Shown: positions 19,688 to 27,419 of the stretch, piece by piece
Layout of the letters: every line of letters starts with the position of its first letter
Numbering within the stretch: position 1 is the first letter of the stretch
Assembly: GCA_011191975.1 (NCBI GenBank)
Contig: DUFA01000109.1
Location: 28,045 to 69,026 of the forward strand
DNA from: Dehalococcoidia bacterium
Lineage (GTDB): Bacteria; Chloroflexota; Dehalococcoidia; Dehalococcoidales; UBA2162
Length of the DNA stretch: 40,982 bases
Direction of reading: 5' to 3'
The notes under the pieces: generated by a model
Told to the model about the DNA's origin: nothing
Databases searched by the model: none
Seen by the model: only the letters and a program-made list of their open reading frames with translations
Position numbers and translations under genes: made by a program

Positions 19688-21457
19688 ATGGCAGAGAAGG
19701 ACAAAGTATATAAGTATTTGAATCCTGTTGGAATCCAGGAACCAGTTAAGATGCACCCACTGGCACCGCGACTCGATACGCTGGAAGGCAAGAATATTAC
19801 CATGAGCGTCGGTGCCGGTGGAGAACAGGGAATTCTTATCCCGCTGGTCAAGATGCTTCCGGAACGATTCCCGCAAGTAAACTGGAATATCAGCTACGCC
19901 GCGGCTCATATGACAAAAGAGGGCAGTGTGGCACTCACGGAAGAGGAGATGAAAACCACGGATGCACTCATTCGTGGCGTGGTATGGTGACATGGTGCCA
20001 TATGGGAGCAGTTGCCCCACCTGTCATCAATAGAGAAAGCTGGAATTCCGACTGTTTTTATCATTTTCGAAGACCAGGATGAGTGCTGGAAACAGGCGTG
20101 CTGGCTAAACGGTATGCCTAACCTTAGGCGTGTATGGGGTTCACGCCATATACCCGGGCCTGAGGATGTAGAGTCATGGATCGACAATTTGCTGGACGCC
20201 CTGGTGCGACCTCTGACGGAGGAAGAGAAAAATCCACCGACATTGGATATATCCAATCCGCGTTATATTTTTAAAGGTACACTACTGGAAGCCCAGGAAT
20301 TTTTCAAACAGACCGAGGATATCCCTCAATTGTATAACAATGCTCCTATATGTAAATACACAGACGGACTGCCTATTGTTCCCCCGACCGAAGAACTAGT
20401 CGAAAGAATGCTTAAAGGAACCCGCCATAAACCGGACGAAATAATCACCTACCAGGCTAGTCACCAGGTCGGAGACCGACTAAGCCAGATGGGCAGTTCC
20501 GGTGTCAGGGGTGAACCGGTGTACTTCATGCCAATGAGACGCAAGGCAACGGTCGAGAAAGTCGCCACTATCGGTGTCATGGCTGGATGTGAGCCGGAGC
20601 ACATGCCACTTCTTCTCGCTATAGCTGAGGCAGGCGGCGGCTGCGGTGACGGACGTGGGGGTATGGCGTATATAGTCAGCGGTCCATACGCCAAAGAGAT
20701 CAGAATGAACTTCGATACCAACGTGATGGGTCCAGGTAATCCAGCCAACCGCAGCATAGGAAGAGCTGCCGAACTCATGTGGAGAAACCTGGGGGGTAAT
20801 ATACCGAATGTCACCAATTGCGGTGTCTGGGGTAACAGCCTGCATAACTGCTTCCCGGAGAACGATGATGCCCTCCCGCCGGGGTGGGCTACTATCAGAG
20901 AAGAATATGATTTCGGTAAAGACGAAAGTGTAGTTGTTGCGATAAGGATCGGTGAGACCATGCACCGAACCGAGTTCATGCCCGGCGGCTATCGAGAATT
21001 CCAGAAGAGCGGTCATGGTGGTATCGGAAGACGGCTGGGAGTTAAGGGAATACCTGGTTCCCACAACTGGCTGGAATACTTCGTCAAAAGCCTGTGGGCT
21101 AACTGGGAGGGCGGTAAAACATTTTTCATGCTTCCTGAGATGGCACGCGACCTGCAGTTGTACGGTTTCAAGACCAAGGACGAGGTATACGAATGGCTAT
21201 ACAAGCAGAGTTTCATGACGGTCAGGGAATACCGCACTCACCAGAGACCCGATGTTACGACCAATGCCTGGAAAGGGATCGAACCTACTTCCGGTAAACC
21301 ATGGAAGGAACTGGATGAGGACTACATGGTTCCGGCATGTTCGGATCCCTTTGAAAACTGTATCATCGTCACCGGTGGCGGTGAAGAGCAGGCTCTCTGG
21401 ACAGATGGCAGAGGAGCCAACGCTAACCCGGCGTACAGCATAGACCTCTGGCAATAG
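19688..21457 (+). CDS. UGSC-family selenoprotein with internal TGA (selenocysteine at residue 101)
   Basis: One frame runs from ATG 19688 (AGGAGG upstream) to 21457, interrupted only by TGA at 19988-19990. Read through as Sec, it gives 589 residues. Residues 1 to about 200 match the UGSC (seleno)protein pattern: LNPVG, then LAPRLDTLEGK, a Rossmann-like half, the Sec at the end of a strand (RGVVW-Sec-HGAIW), and the KAGIPTVFIIFED strand after it. The usual resolving Cys three residues after Sec is Ala here. From about 210 a second domain begins with YTDGLPIVPPTEELVERML and later has TVEKVATIGVMAGCEPEHMP and HNCFPENDD. The part after the TGA has no ribosome binding site of its own, and its first in-frame start is a TTG. 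A hairpin starts at the TGA. No enzyme activity is established. Sec readthrough is inferred, but the same arrangement recurs in a second gene. Confidence 0.85.
19988..20026 (+). promoter_or_regulatory. Candidate bacterial SECIS hairpin at the TGA
   Basis: The TGA forms the base of a 39-base hairpin. TGACA (19988-19992) pairs with TGTCA (20022-20026). After one bulged T, GGTG (19994-19997) pairs with CACC (20018-20021). After a 6-base bulge, GGG (20004-20006) pairs with CCC (20015-20017) around the 8-base loop AGCAGTTG. Size, position, bulged T and a G in the apical loop about 20 bases from the TGA resemble the E. coli fdhF SECIS. The fold was drawn by hand, without an energy calculation. Confidence 0.65.
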
Positions 21458-21475
21458 CGTAAATCAGAAATTGAA

Positions 21476-21514
21476 AAAGGCTATCGGTTATGCATAACAT
21501 GATCGATAGCCTTT
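21476..21514 (+). terminator. Hairpin terminator after the selenoprotein gene
   Basis: Arms AAAGGCTATCG (21476-21486) and CGATAGCCTTT (21504-21514). The loop contains the perfect palindrome GTTATGCATAAC. Only a short T-run follows, so readthrough into the FmdE-like gene 29 bases on is possible. Confidence 0.7.
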
Positions 21515-21548
21515 CATATTATAATCATTCAACAGGAGGTGAATGAAA

Positions 21549-22073
21549 ATGGGGGAACAAACTGATTTCGAAGAAGTTGTGAAATTTCACGGGCACACCT
21601 GCCCGGGAGTAACAATCGGTTACAGGATGGCAAAGGCTGCTATGGAACGTCTCTCGGAAAAACGGTCTGAAGAAGAAGAGATCGTAGCCATTGTTGAGAA
21701 TAATGCCTGCGGAGTTGACGCGGTACAGGTTTTGACTGGGTGTACCTTCGGTAAAGGGAATTTCATCTTCAGAGATTATGGGAAGCAAGTCTATACCTTT
21801 TACAGCAGGAACACAGGAAAAGGTTACCGTGTGGTTTTTCACGGGAATAAAATCCCTGAAACAATACGCGGAGATCGGGAAGAGATGACCCGATGGCTGC
21901 TCGAGGCCGAAGAAGAAGATATCCTCGATGTTACCGAAGTTGATATCGAAGAGCCTGATCCTGCCGAAATGGTGCCAAGTATCAGGTGTGAATACTGCGG
22001 TGAAACGGTCATGGAAACGCGTACTCACAAACTTAATGGCAAGATCGCATGTATTCCATGTTCAATGAAATAA
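21549..22073 (+). CDS. FmdE-like protein with C-terminal zinc ribbon
   Basis: About 174 residues. The ATG at 21549 is preferred (8 bases after AGGAGGT); the in-frame ATG at 21543 is too close. The N-terminal FHGHTCPGVTIGYRMA (metal-binding His14, His16, Cys18) and NNACGVDAVQVLTGCTFGKG are the signature of the FmdE domain. That domain is named after a protein found with molybdenum formylmethanofuran dehydrogenase and is common in anaerobic bacteria. Residues about 147-172 form a zinc ribbon with two CxxC pairs (CEYC and CIPC). Function in bacteria is unsettled; a link to Mo/W enzymes has been proposed. Its place after the tungsten-type AOR fits that idea. Confidence 0.88.
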   Translation: MGEQTDFEEVVKFHGHTCPGVTIGYRMAKAAMERLSEKRSEEEEIVAIVENNACGVDAVQVLTGCTFGKGNFIFRDYGKQVYTFYSRNTGKGYRVVFHGNKIPETIRGDREEMTRWLLEAEEEDILDVTEVDIEEPDPAEMVPSIRCEYCGETVMETRTHKLNGKIACIPCSMK

Positions 22074-22110
22074 CATAACAGTTCACTTTTCTAATTATTC
22101 TCGCACTGCT

Positions 22111-23400
22111 CTATCTACGTATTGGTTTATTAGCAAAAGCGAAAAAGAATGTGCCGGCAGCGGTATAGGCAGCCAGGATAGAAAAAGCAAAATGGTAATC
22201 TCCCTTCAGGTCGGCAAGCCAGGCTGTGAAGATTGGTGAAACAACGATAGCAATCACTACGGGTATGGAGGCGATACCCAAAATAGAGCCGATGGATTTA
22301 CGGCCGAAATATTCAGCCCGGATTGAATTCTGTATGAGACCTCTGGCTCCCCAGGCTACACCATGGAATATCGTAAAGAGTACGATCTGAAACATTGTCG
22401 TTGCATTCGCAAGCAGCAGAAGGCCAATGGTATGAGATACCATGCTGCCAACCAGCAGCCACCGTTTATCCATACGGTCGGCAAGAATACCTCCTACCAC
22501 CCTTCCTGCTATCGACATGAACAGAAGAAGGCTGACAATCGATCCGGCGGCTTCAAGCGACATATCCATACGCTGAACAAGATGAGGTGCCAGGTGGAGT
22601 GATACAGCAGATATCGTTAACACAGCGGAAGCATGCCCTGCCGCAATCAACCAGTACGAACGCGTCCTAAGGGCTTCCTGGACGGTGAAGTCATCAGCAC
22701 CTGGCAGGTTCATATCTAGGTCTGCTTTTTGTGCTTGAGTTTCAGGTTCACCGGATTTCCTCGATACAGGTTTATCACCATCAGGTAAATACCCGTATTT
22801 TTCAGGTCGCTGACGAAGAATGAGTGAACACAATGTCCCGATAACAAGTATCGCAATACCGGACACGAAAGCGGTCGGTCGCCATCCGTTGGTTACTACA
22901 CTCCAGGCAACCAGAAGAACAAGCAATCCACCCAGCCCGTGGCCGGCAGAAGCTATTCCAAGCGCAAGGCTGCGTTTCCTGACAAACCAGTTGAGGACGG
23001 CAACCGATATCGGTAAGTAACCTCCCAAGCTAGCCCCGCAGGCTATTAGTGCGAATGAAAGGAAATAGGATACGATCGAGTGTACTGAGCTTAAGAAAAT
23101 AAAGCCTGTTCCTAGCATCACCATTCCAGATAAAACCAGTCTTCGAGGTCCGAACTTATCGGAAAGCCATCCTTCGAAAGGAGCCAGTATACCGTTAACG
23201 ATGTTGCTTAAAGAAAAACCGGTACTCAGGAGAGTCCTGCTCCATCCGAAGTCTTCCTGAAGTTGTAAAAAATAGACGGTAAATCCCTGGCCGAGTAGAC
23301 CTGAATGCAGAGACTGTAATATACAGCCTGAGACAACAATCCACCAACCGAAAAAGACACTCTGAGTTTTACTTTTAACAAGTGTTAATAGATTAGTCAT
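22111..23400 (-). CDS. MFS transporter, oxalate/formate or monocarboxylate type
   Basis: 429 residues with about twelve membrane helices in two halves joined by a hydrophilic loop near residues 195-235. The loop between helices 2 and 3 reads GWLSDKFGPRRLVLSG, the MFS motif A, and the matching loop in the second half is GGILADRMDKRWLL. The opening FFGWWIVVSGCILQSL segment is typical of the oxalate/formate antiporter and monocarboxylate-porter group. The substrate is probably an organic anion, but this is a family-level guess. It converges on the FmdE-like gene with 37 bases between and may serve the AOR/selenoprotein pathway. Confidence 0.85.
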   Translation of the reverse strand: MTNLLTLVKSKTQSVFFGWWIVVSGCILQSLHSGLLGQGFTVYFLQLQEDFGWSRTLLSTGFSLSNIVNGILAPFEGWLSDKFGPRRLVLSGMVMLGTGFIFLSSVHSIVSYFLSFALIACGASLGGYLPISVAVLNWFVRKRSLALGIASAGHGLGGLLVLLVAWSVVTNGWRPTAFVSGIAILVIGTLCSLILRQRPEKYGYLPDGDKPVSRKSGEPETQAQKADLDMNLPGADDFTVQEALRTRSYWLIAAGHASAVLTISAVSLHLAPHLVQRMDMSLEAAGSIVSLLLFMSIAGRVVGGILADRMDKRWLLVGSMVSHTIGLLLLANATTMFQIVLFTIFHGVAWGARGLIQNSIRAEYFGRKSIGSILGIASIPVVIAIVVSPIFTAWLADLKGDYHFAFSILAAYTAAGTFFFAFANKPIRR

Positions 23401-23563
23401 AGTGAGAGCAGTTTGATAATCGGGAAAGATACTCTATGCTATCACAGATGACTTTAGTGTGCATAATTCGGATGAGGAGTTCGCTAGTGTCACTCAAATA
23501 TTCACACAGGGATACTGGTATGTAAGTTAAGGTAAGATAATCATTTGACATAGTCAGAACCAT

Positions 23564-24110
23564 TTAGGCAGTAGACTTTAATGACGCGTTCACTTGAGAA
23601 TACTCATCCAAACAGGATGGAGGACATTCTTCAATGCATTTTCAACACAGCGTACAACTTTGATCATCGGACTCCGGTATACCCCTACCTGTATTGAAGG
23701 TAATAGCATTATATTCGCAGGCGTTAAGGCATTTTCGGCAGTGGATACAACCGGAATCGCATTTCTTTCTACCCGGCAGGTCTCTCAATATCTGACAATT
23801 ACAGAGTAAAACGGCCTTTGTTTATGGTAGGATAAGATCTATCATACTTTGAGGGCATGCTAAGACACACAATCCGCAGCCAATACACTTTTCCTGATTT
23901 ATAACGGCAATTCTTTTTTCGGGATTTATACTTACTGCATTGTGAGTACAAATTACCACATAGTCGCCGAAACCAAGACGGGCATAAGCACACTTATCAT
24001 ATCCTCCGAGAAGCTGGACTGCACCTTTACAGGTAGCATCTCCTGAGCAGTCATATATGAGTTCACATTTGCCAAAACACCATATCTGTTCGAGACTAAT
24101 TGGAATCTAG
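23564..24110 (-). pseudogene. Decayed RnfB-like polyferredoxin
   Basis: Read on the minus strand, two frames together give an RnfB-type ferredoxin. First frame (about 24110 to 23820): a Cys-rich start, then TCKGAVQLLGGYDKCAYARLGFGDYVVIC, here split as TCKGAVQLLGGYDKC plus AYARLGFGDYVVIC, and CIGCGLCVLACP, ending in TAA. The second frame continues with VLCNCQILRDLPGRKKC, then CIHCRKCLNACEYNAI and finally CTLC-stop-KCIEECPPSCL. Damage includes a frameshift near 23810 and a TGA at 23642-23644 where Gly is expected. Two cluster cysteines are also changed, to Arg and Tyr, in the CxxxCLGxGDC-like motif, and a CP has become CT. No intact start was found. It was probably an electron-transfer protein; no other rnf genes are in the window. 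Confidence 0.75.
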
Positions 24111-24215
24111 AAAACAGGTAAAGCGCTACCAACAATGGTTGACGAAAGTTAGAATGAAGGTATATAAAAATAAAAAGTTCTCATTGGTCAAATGAATCGT
24201 TGAAGGAGAATACAC

Positions 24216-24713
24216 ATGGAAAAGAAAAAATACTGGAGAAACATTATCAAAGGACCGTTTTACAAAGATACGGAACCGGGCATGACAGGGATGTCCATAT
24301 TTGCTCATCACAATGAGTTTAGGAACGGAACTACCCTCGGGTACCATTGCATAAACACGAACTATGAAGCACCGATACCGCACTCGCATGATTTTCATGA
24401 GCTGCTTTGCTTTATCGGTGGAAATCCTGAAAACATAGACGATCTGGGTGCGGAAATCAGTATCTGCCTTGGTGAGGAGCAGGAAGAACATATAATCACC
24501 AGTGCAACGATTGTTTCGATTCCACCCGGTTTAATGCATTGCCCTCTTAAGGTTAAGAAAATTTCCAAACCTTTTGTGTTTCTGGAAATATCGACTACTA
24601 CGGGATATTCAAATAATATGGGTGAATCTTCCGAAGTTCTGCTAAATCCTCCCACTGAATCACGGAGTAAGGTTAAAATCGTCGAGGAAGAGAAAGCCGA
24701 TTCTGAGAGTTAG
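24216..24713 (+). CDS. Small cupin-fold protein
   Basis: 165 residues. HSHDFHE (His56, His58, Glu62) fits cupin motif 1, and PPGLMHCP (His108) fits motif 2, so a metal-binding beta-barrel is likely. The N-terminal YKDTEPGMTGMSIF and the acidic tail are unassigned. A good AAGGAG lies before the ATG. It stands alone between the decayed polyferredoxin and the kinase gene. Cupins range from dioxygenases and isomerases to sensors; nothing here fixes the reaction. Confidence 0.7.
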   Translation: MEKKKYWRNIIKGPFYKDTEPGMTGMSIFAHHNEFRNGTTLGYHCINTNYEAPIPHSHDFHELLCFIGGNPENIDDLGAEISICLGEEQEEHIITSATIVSIPPGLMHCPLKVKKISKPFVFLEISTTTGYSNNMGESSEVLLNPPTESRSKVKIVEEEKADSES

Positions 24714-24899
24714 AGATAAACACTCGAAAGACGAATACGAGCGGACTTACCGAAAAGGACACGCCCGCTTAGGGTATTTACTGGTTAGTACTAAAATAAA
24801 TCAGGTAAAACCCTGAGTATTATCACTATTCTGGTACGCATGTCCCAAGGAATTTTTCTGTTTATTCGACACTGGTAATTATACAGGGGCTTTTACTTA

Positions 24900-24928
24900 T
24901 TGACGTATTGTATTGATTGAGATATTTT
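24900..24928 (+). promoter_or_regulatory. Sigma70-type promoter for the kinase/regulator pair
   Basis: TTGACG (24900-24905) and TATTTT (24923-24928) are spaced by 17 bp, about 30 bases before the kinase ATG. It is the best promoter match in the window. Confidence 0.55.
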
Positions 24929-24959
24929 GAACTCAGGAATACAGTAGTGGGGTAGTACA

Positions 24960-26597
24960 ATGGAGAGTACTGGAAGTACGGTTCAGAAGTTTACTGAAAG
25001 TGCTGAATTGGAAGTAATCCTCCAGGATGTCCTCGATGCTATCGAAGATGAGATAGTCATCATTAATACTGAACATAAAATAATCTATACTAATTCAGTG
25101 CTTCGTAATAGGGTTCAGAACGGAGAAGAATCTTTCATAGGTCGGCGCTGCTATGAAGTACTCTACAACAGGAACAGCCCTTGCAGCGAACCTCTCTGGG
25201 ATTGCCTTCTGAAGAAAGTCATAGAAAAAGGAAAACAGTCTACCGTTATTCACCCGGTCTCATTCACTGATGCGATTAAGTATTTCAAGATTACAGCGTT
25301 TCCTCTTCACGATCAACACGGAAATATTACCGCTGTCATAGAGTTACGAAAAGACGTGACGGCAGAAAGAGAACTTGAAACTCAGATTGTCCGGCGTCAT
25401 CACCAGCTACTGGCACTCAGCCAGATATCAAGTGCGCTCAGCGGATTTCAAGACCTAGATACTACCCTTACCAATGCACTGGACAGTGTTCTCGAGCTTA
25501 TTAATGGTGATCTCGGTGGAATACTACTCGTCGATGCAAACACAAAATCTCTACATTATCATGTGTATCGCGGACTTTCGACGAAATATGCCGAGACGAT
25601 TAGAATTTCAGTTGGTGATGGAATTGCCGGGACAGTTGCTGAAACCGGCGAACCTATAATTCTGGAAGATATTTCAAAAGATAAACGTGCCGCTAATCCT
25701 GACCTGATAGATTCCGAGGGACTCAGAGGTTTTGTGAGTATACCTCTGAAATCAAAAGACCGTGTCGTAGGAGTAATGAACATTGCCAGTCACGTGGCAG
25801 GTAGATTCAGCGTTGATGAAATGTCATTGTTAAGCTCGATCGGTGATTATCTTGGCAGCACTATCGAACAGGCACGGCTTCACGAACGATTAGCCAGACT
25901 GGGCGAAAGGTATAGAACGCTTTTGAGATTTTCACTGAATGCTCAGGAAGATGAGAGAAAAAGAATAGCCAGGGAACTGCATGATGATACGAGTCAAGCG
26001 ATTACAAGTATGACATTAAGTCTGCAGGCAATAATGACGCTTGCAGAAATGAAAGGCATTGATGATAAAGAGTTTCTCAAGATGGTGAAAGAGACCCATG
26101 CTTTTGCAGTCCATGCAGGTTATGAAGTTGTCAGAATAATGAAGGAGTTACGACCTACTCTCCTGGATGAACTGGGAATGGCTGCAGCAATACACCGATA
26201 TGCGAAAGATACACTGGAGTCACTCGGTATTAAAGTATCAGTTGACTTTATAGGTACAGAGGGCAGGTTTCCTTCCGAGGTGGAGATTACTATGTTTCGC
26301 GTCGCCCAGGGTTTGATCGGTAATATTATGGAACATTCAGAGGCAAAGAACGTATCCATCAGGTTGCACTGTGACGAAAACCAGTGCGAAATGGTTATCC
26401 AGGATGATGGAAAAGGATTCGATGTCAGTAAACTTACCAGGGTTGAGAAGAGTGGGAGAGGTGCTGGGTTGTTTACAATGAGAGAAAGATTACACCTTGC
26501 GGGAGGCGAAGGATATGTAGAATCGGAACCTGGAAAAGGTACGAAAGGCATCGCCAGACTTCCGATACACAAGGACGACGAACATGAAGAAAATTAA
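24960..26597 (+). CDS. PAS-GAF sensor histidine kinase (NarX/LiaS type)
   Basis: 545 residues, with no membrane helix, so it is a cytoplasmic sensor. Order: PAS domain (about 20-135, with cysteines in the CSEPLWDC loop that might bind a cofactor), GAF domain (about 150-300), and HisKA_3 dimerisation helix with ERKRIARELHDDTSQ, giving His341 as the phosphorylation site. The ATPase domain follows with QDDGKGFDVS and GRGAGLFTMRERL. This architecture goes with NarL-type regulators, and such a gene follows with a 14-base overlap. The signal is unknown; redox or a small ligand is plausible from PAS plus GAF. Confidence 0.93.
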   Translation: MESTGSTVQKFTESAELEVILQDVLDAIEDEIVIINTEHKIIYTNSVLRNRVQNGEESFIGRRCYEVLYNRNSPCSEPLWDCLLKKVIEKGKQSTVIHPVSFTDAIKYFKITAFPLHDQHGNITAVIELRKDVTAERELETQIVRRHHQLLALSQISSALSGFQDLDTTLTNALDSVLELINGDLGGILLVDANTKSLHYHVYRGLSTKYAETIRISVGDGIAGTVAETGEPIILEDISKDKRAANPDLIDSEGLRGFVSIPLKSKDRVVGVMNIASHVAGRFSVDEMSLLSSIGDYLGSTIEQARLHERLARLGERYRTLLRFSLNAQEDERKRIARELHDDTSQAITSMTLSLQAIMTLAEMKGIDDKEFLKMVKETHAFAVHAGYEVVRIMKELRPTLLDELGMAAAIHRYAKDTLESLGIKVSVDFIGTEGRFPSEVEITMFRVAQGLIGNIMEHSEAKNVSIRLHCDENQCEMVIQDDGKGFDVSKLTRVEKSGRGAGLFTMRERLHLAGGEGYVESEPGKGTKGIARLPIHKDDEHEEN

Positions 26598-27237
26598 AGT
26601 ACTGATAGTCGATGACCATACGCTGGTTCGGGCGGGAGTCCGTGCTTTGTTATCGCTTTCATCAGACATCGAGGTAATCGGCGAAGCTTCTGATGGTCTC
26701 GAGGCTCTTGAAAAAATCCGGCAAAATCCTCCGGATGTAGTTCTGATGGACCTGGCAATGCCGGTTATGGGAGGACTTGAAACGACAAGACGGATAAAAA
26801 AAGAATATCCCGGCATCCAGGTTATAGTCCTGACCCAGTATGACGACAGCGAGTATGTGATACCGGTTATCGAAGCAGGAGCACGTGGCTTTGTTACGAA
26901 AATGGCGGCTTTTTCAGAACTTGCTACAGCGATACAGACTGCCTATAACGGTGATTCGTATCTGTCTCCTGAAGCTGCTACTGTCCTGGTTAAAGATTAT
27001 CAACAAAAAACATCCCTCGATGATGAACGTGACCCATACAAACTTCTAACTGACAGAGAAAAAGAAGTTCTCAAACTGGTAGCCGAAGGACATACTGCAA
27101 AAGAAATCGCATCCTTATTGGTGGTCAGCCCGAAGACCGTTGAATGGTACAAAACCCGCCTGATGAATAAACTGAACATTCATAATAAAACCGACCTTAT
27201 CAGGTATGCTATTCGCAAACGCATAATCCTCTCCTGA
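26584..27237 (+). CDS. NarL/LuxR-type response regulator
   Basis: 217 residues. Receiver domain with the acidic pair Asp10/Asp11, phosphoacceptor Asp56 (VVLMDLAMP), a Thr in VLTQYD and the conserved Lys in FVTKMA. A LuxR-type helix-turn-helix (about 150-215) begins LLTDREKEVLKLVAEGHTAKEIA. All catalytic residues are intact. It overlaps the kinase gene by 14 bases and is surely its partner. Target genes are unknown; the MetF cluster downstream is the nearest candidate. Confidence 0.94.
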   Translation: MKKIKVLIVDDHTLVRAGVRALLSLSSDIEVIGEASDGLEALEKIRQNPPDVVLMDLAMPVMGGLETTRRIKKEYPGIQVIVLTQYDDSEYVIPVIEAGARGFVTKMAAFSELATAIQTAYNGDSYLSPEAATVLVKDYQQKTSLDDERDPYKLLTDREKEVLKLVAEGHTAKEIASLLVVSPKTVEWYKTRLMNKLNIHNKTDLIRYAIRKRIILS

Positions 27238-27354
27238 TAGCGAAAGGCATTCGTTTCATCCTCCGGCAGCCGGTATTTTCCCTAATATATATTCAGGGTC
27301 TTTTCCTAGCGATGAATCCGGTTACAATTCCTTTCTCTTCCCTGTAATAACCCA

Positions 27355-27382
27355 TTGAATAAATATCTCCCATAAATATCAT
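27355..27382 (+). promoter_or_regulatory. Possible promoter for the MetF cluster
   Basis: TTGAAT (27355-27360) and TATCAT (27377-27382) with 16-bp spacing, about 40 bases before the oxidoreductase start. Each box differs from consensus at one or two positions. Confidence 0.35.
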
Positions 27383-27419
27383 AAGACTAGACAAAATGTT
27401 TTTATCAAGGGGGAGAGGA

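Noticed and set aside
20012-21457. A separate gene starting at TTG 20012
   Set aside because: There is no ribosome binding site, the frame is continuous with the upstream part through one TGA, and UGSC-domain sequence spans the junction. It is treated as one selenoprotein gene.
23642-23644. TGA in the RnfB-like relic as another selenocysteine codon
   Set aside because: The position is Gly in CxxCGxC-type motifs, a frameshift lies upstream, and other cluster cysteines are mutated. Decay explains it better.
23799-24491. Minus-strand ORFs around the polyferredoxin relic and the cupin gene
   Set aside because: They are shadows in other frames; the ferredoxin signal lies in different frames and the cupin is on the plus strand.
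24714-24959. Weak hairpin AGCGGAC/GCCCGCT after the cupin gene as a terminator
   Set aside because: It has a mismatch, a long loop and no T-run, so the support is too weak.
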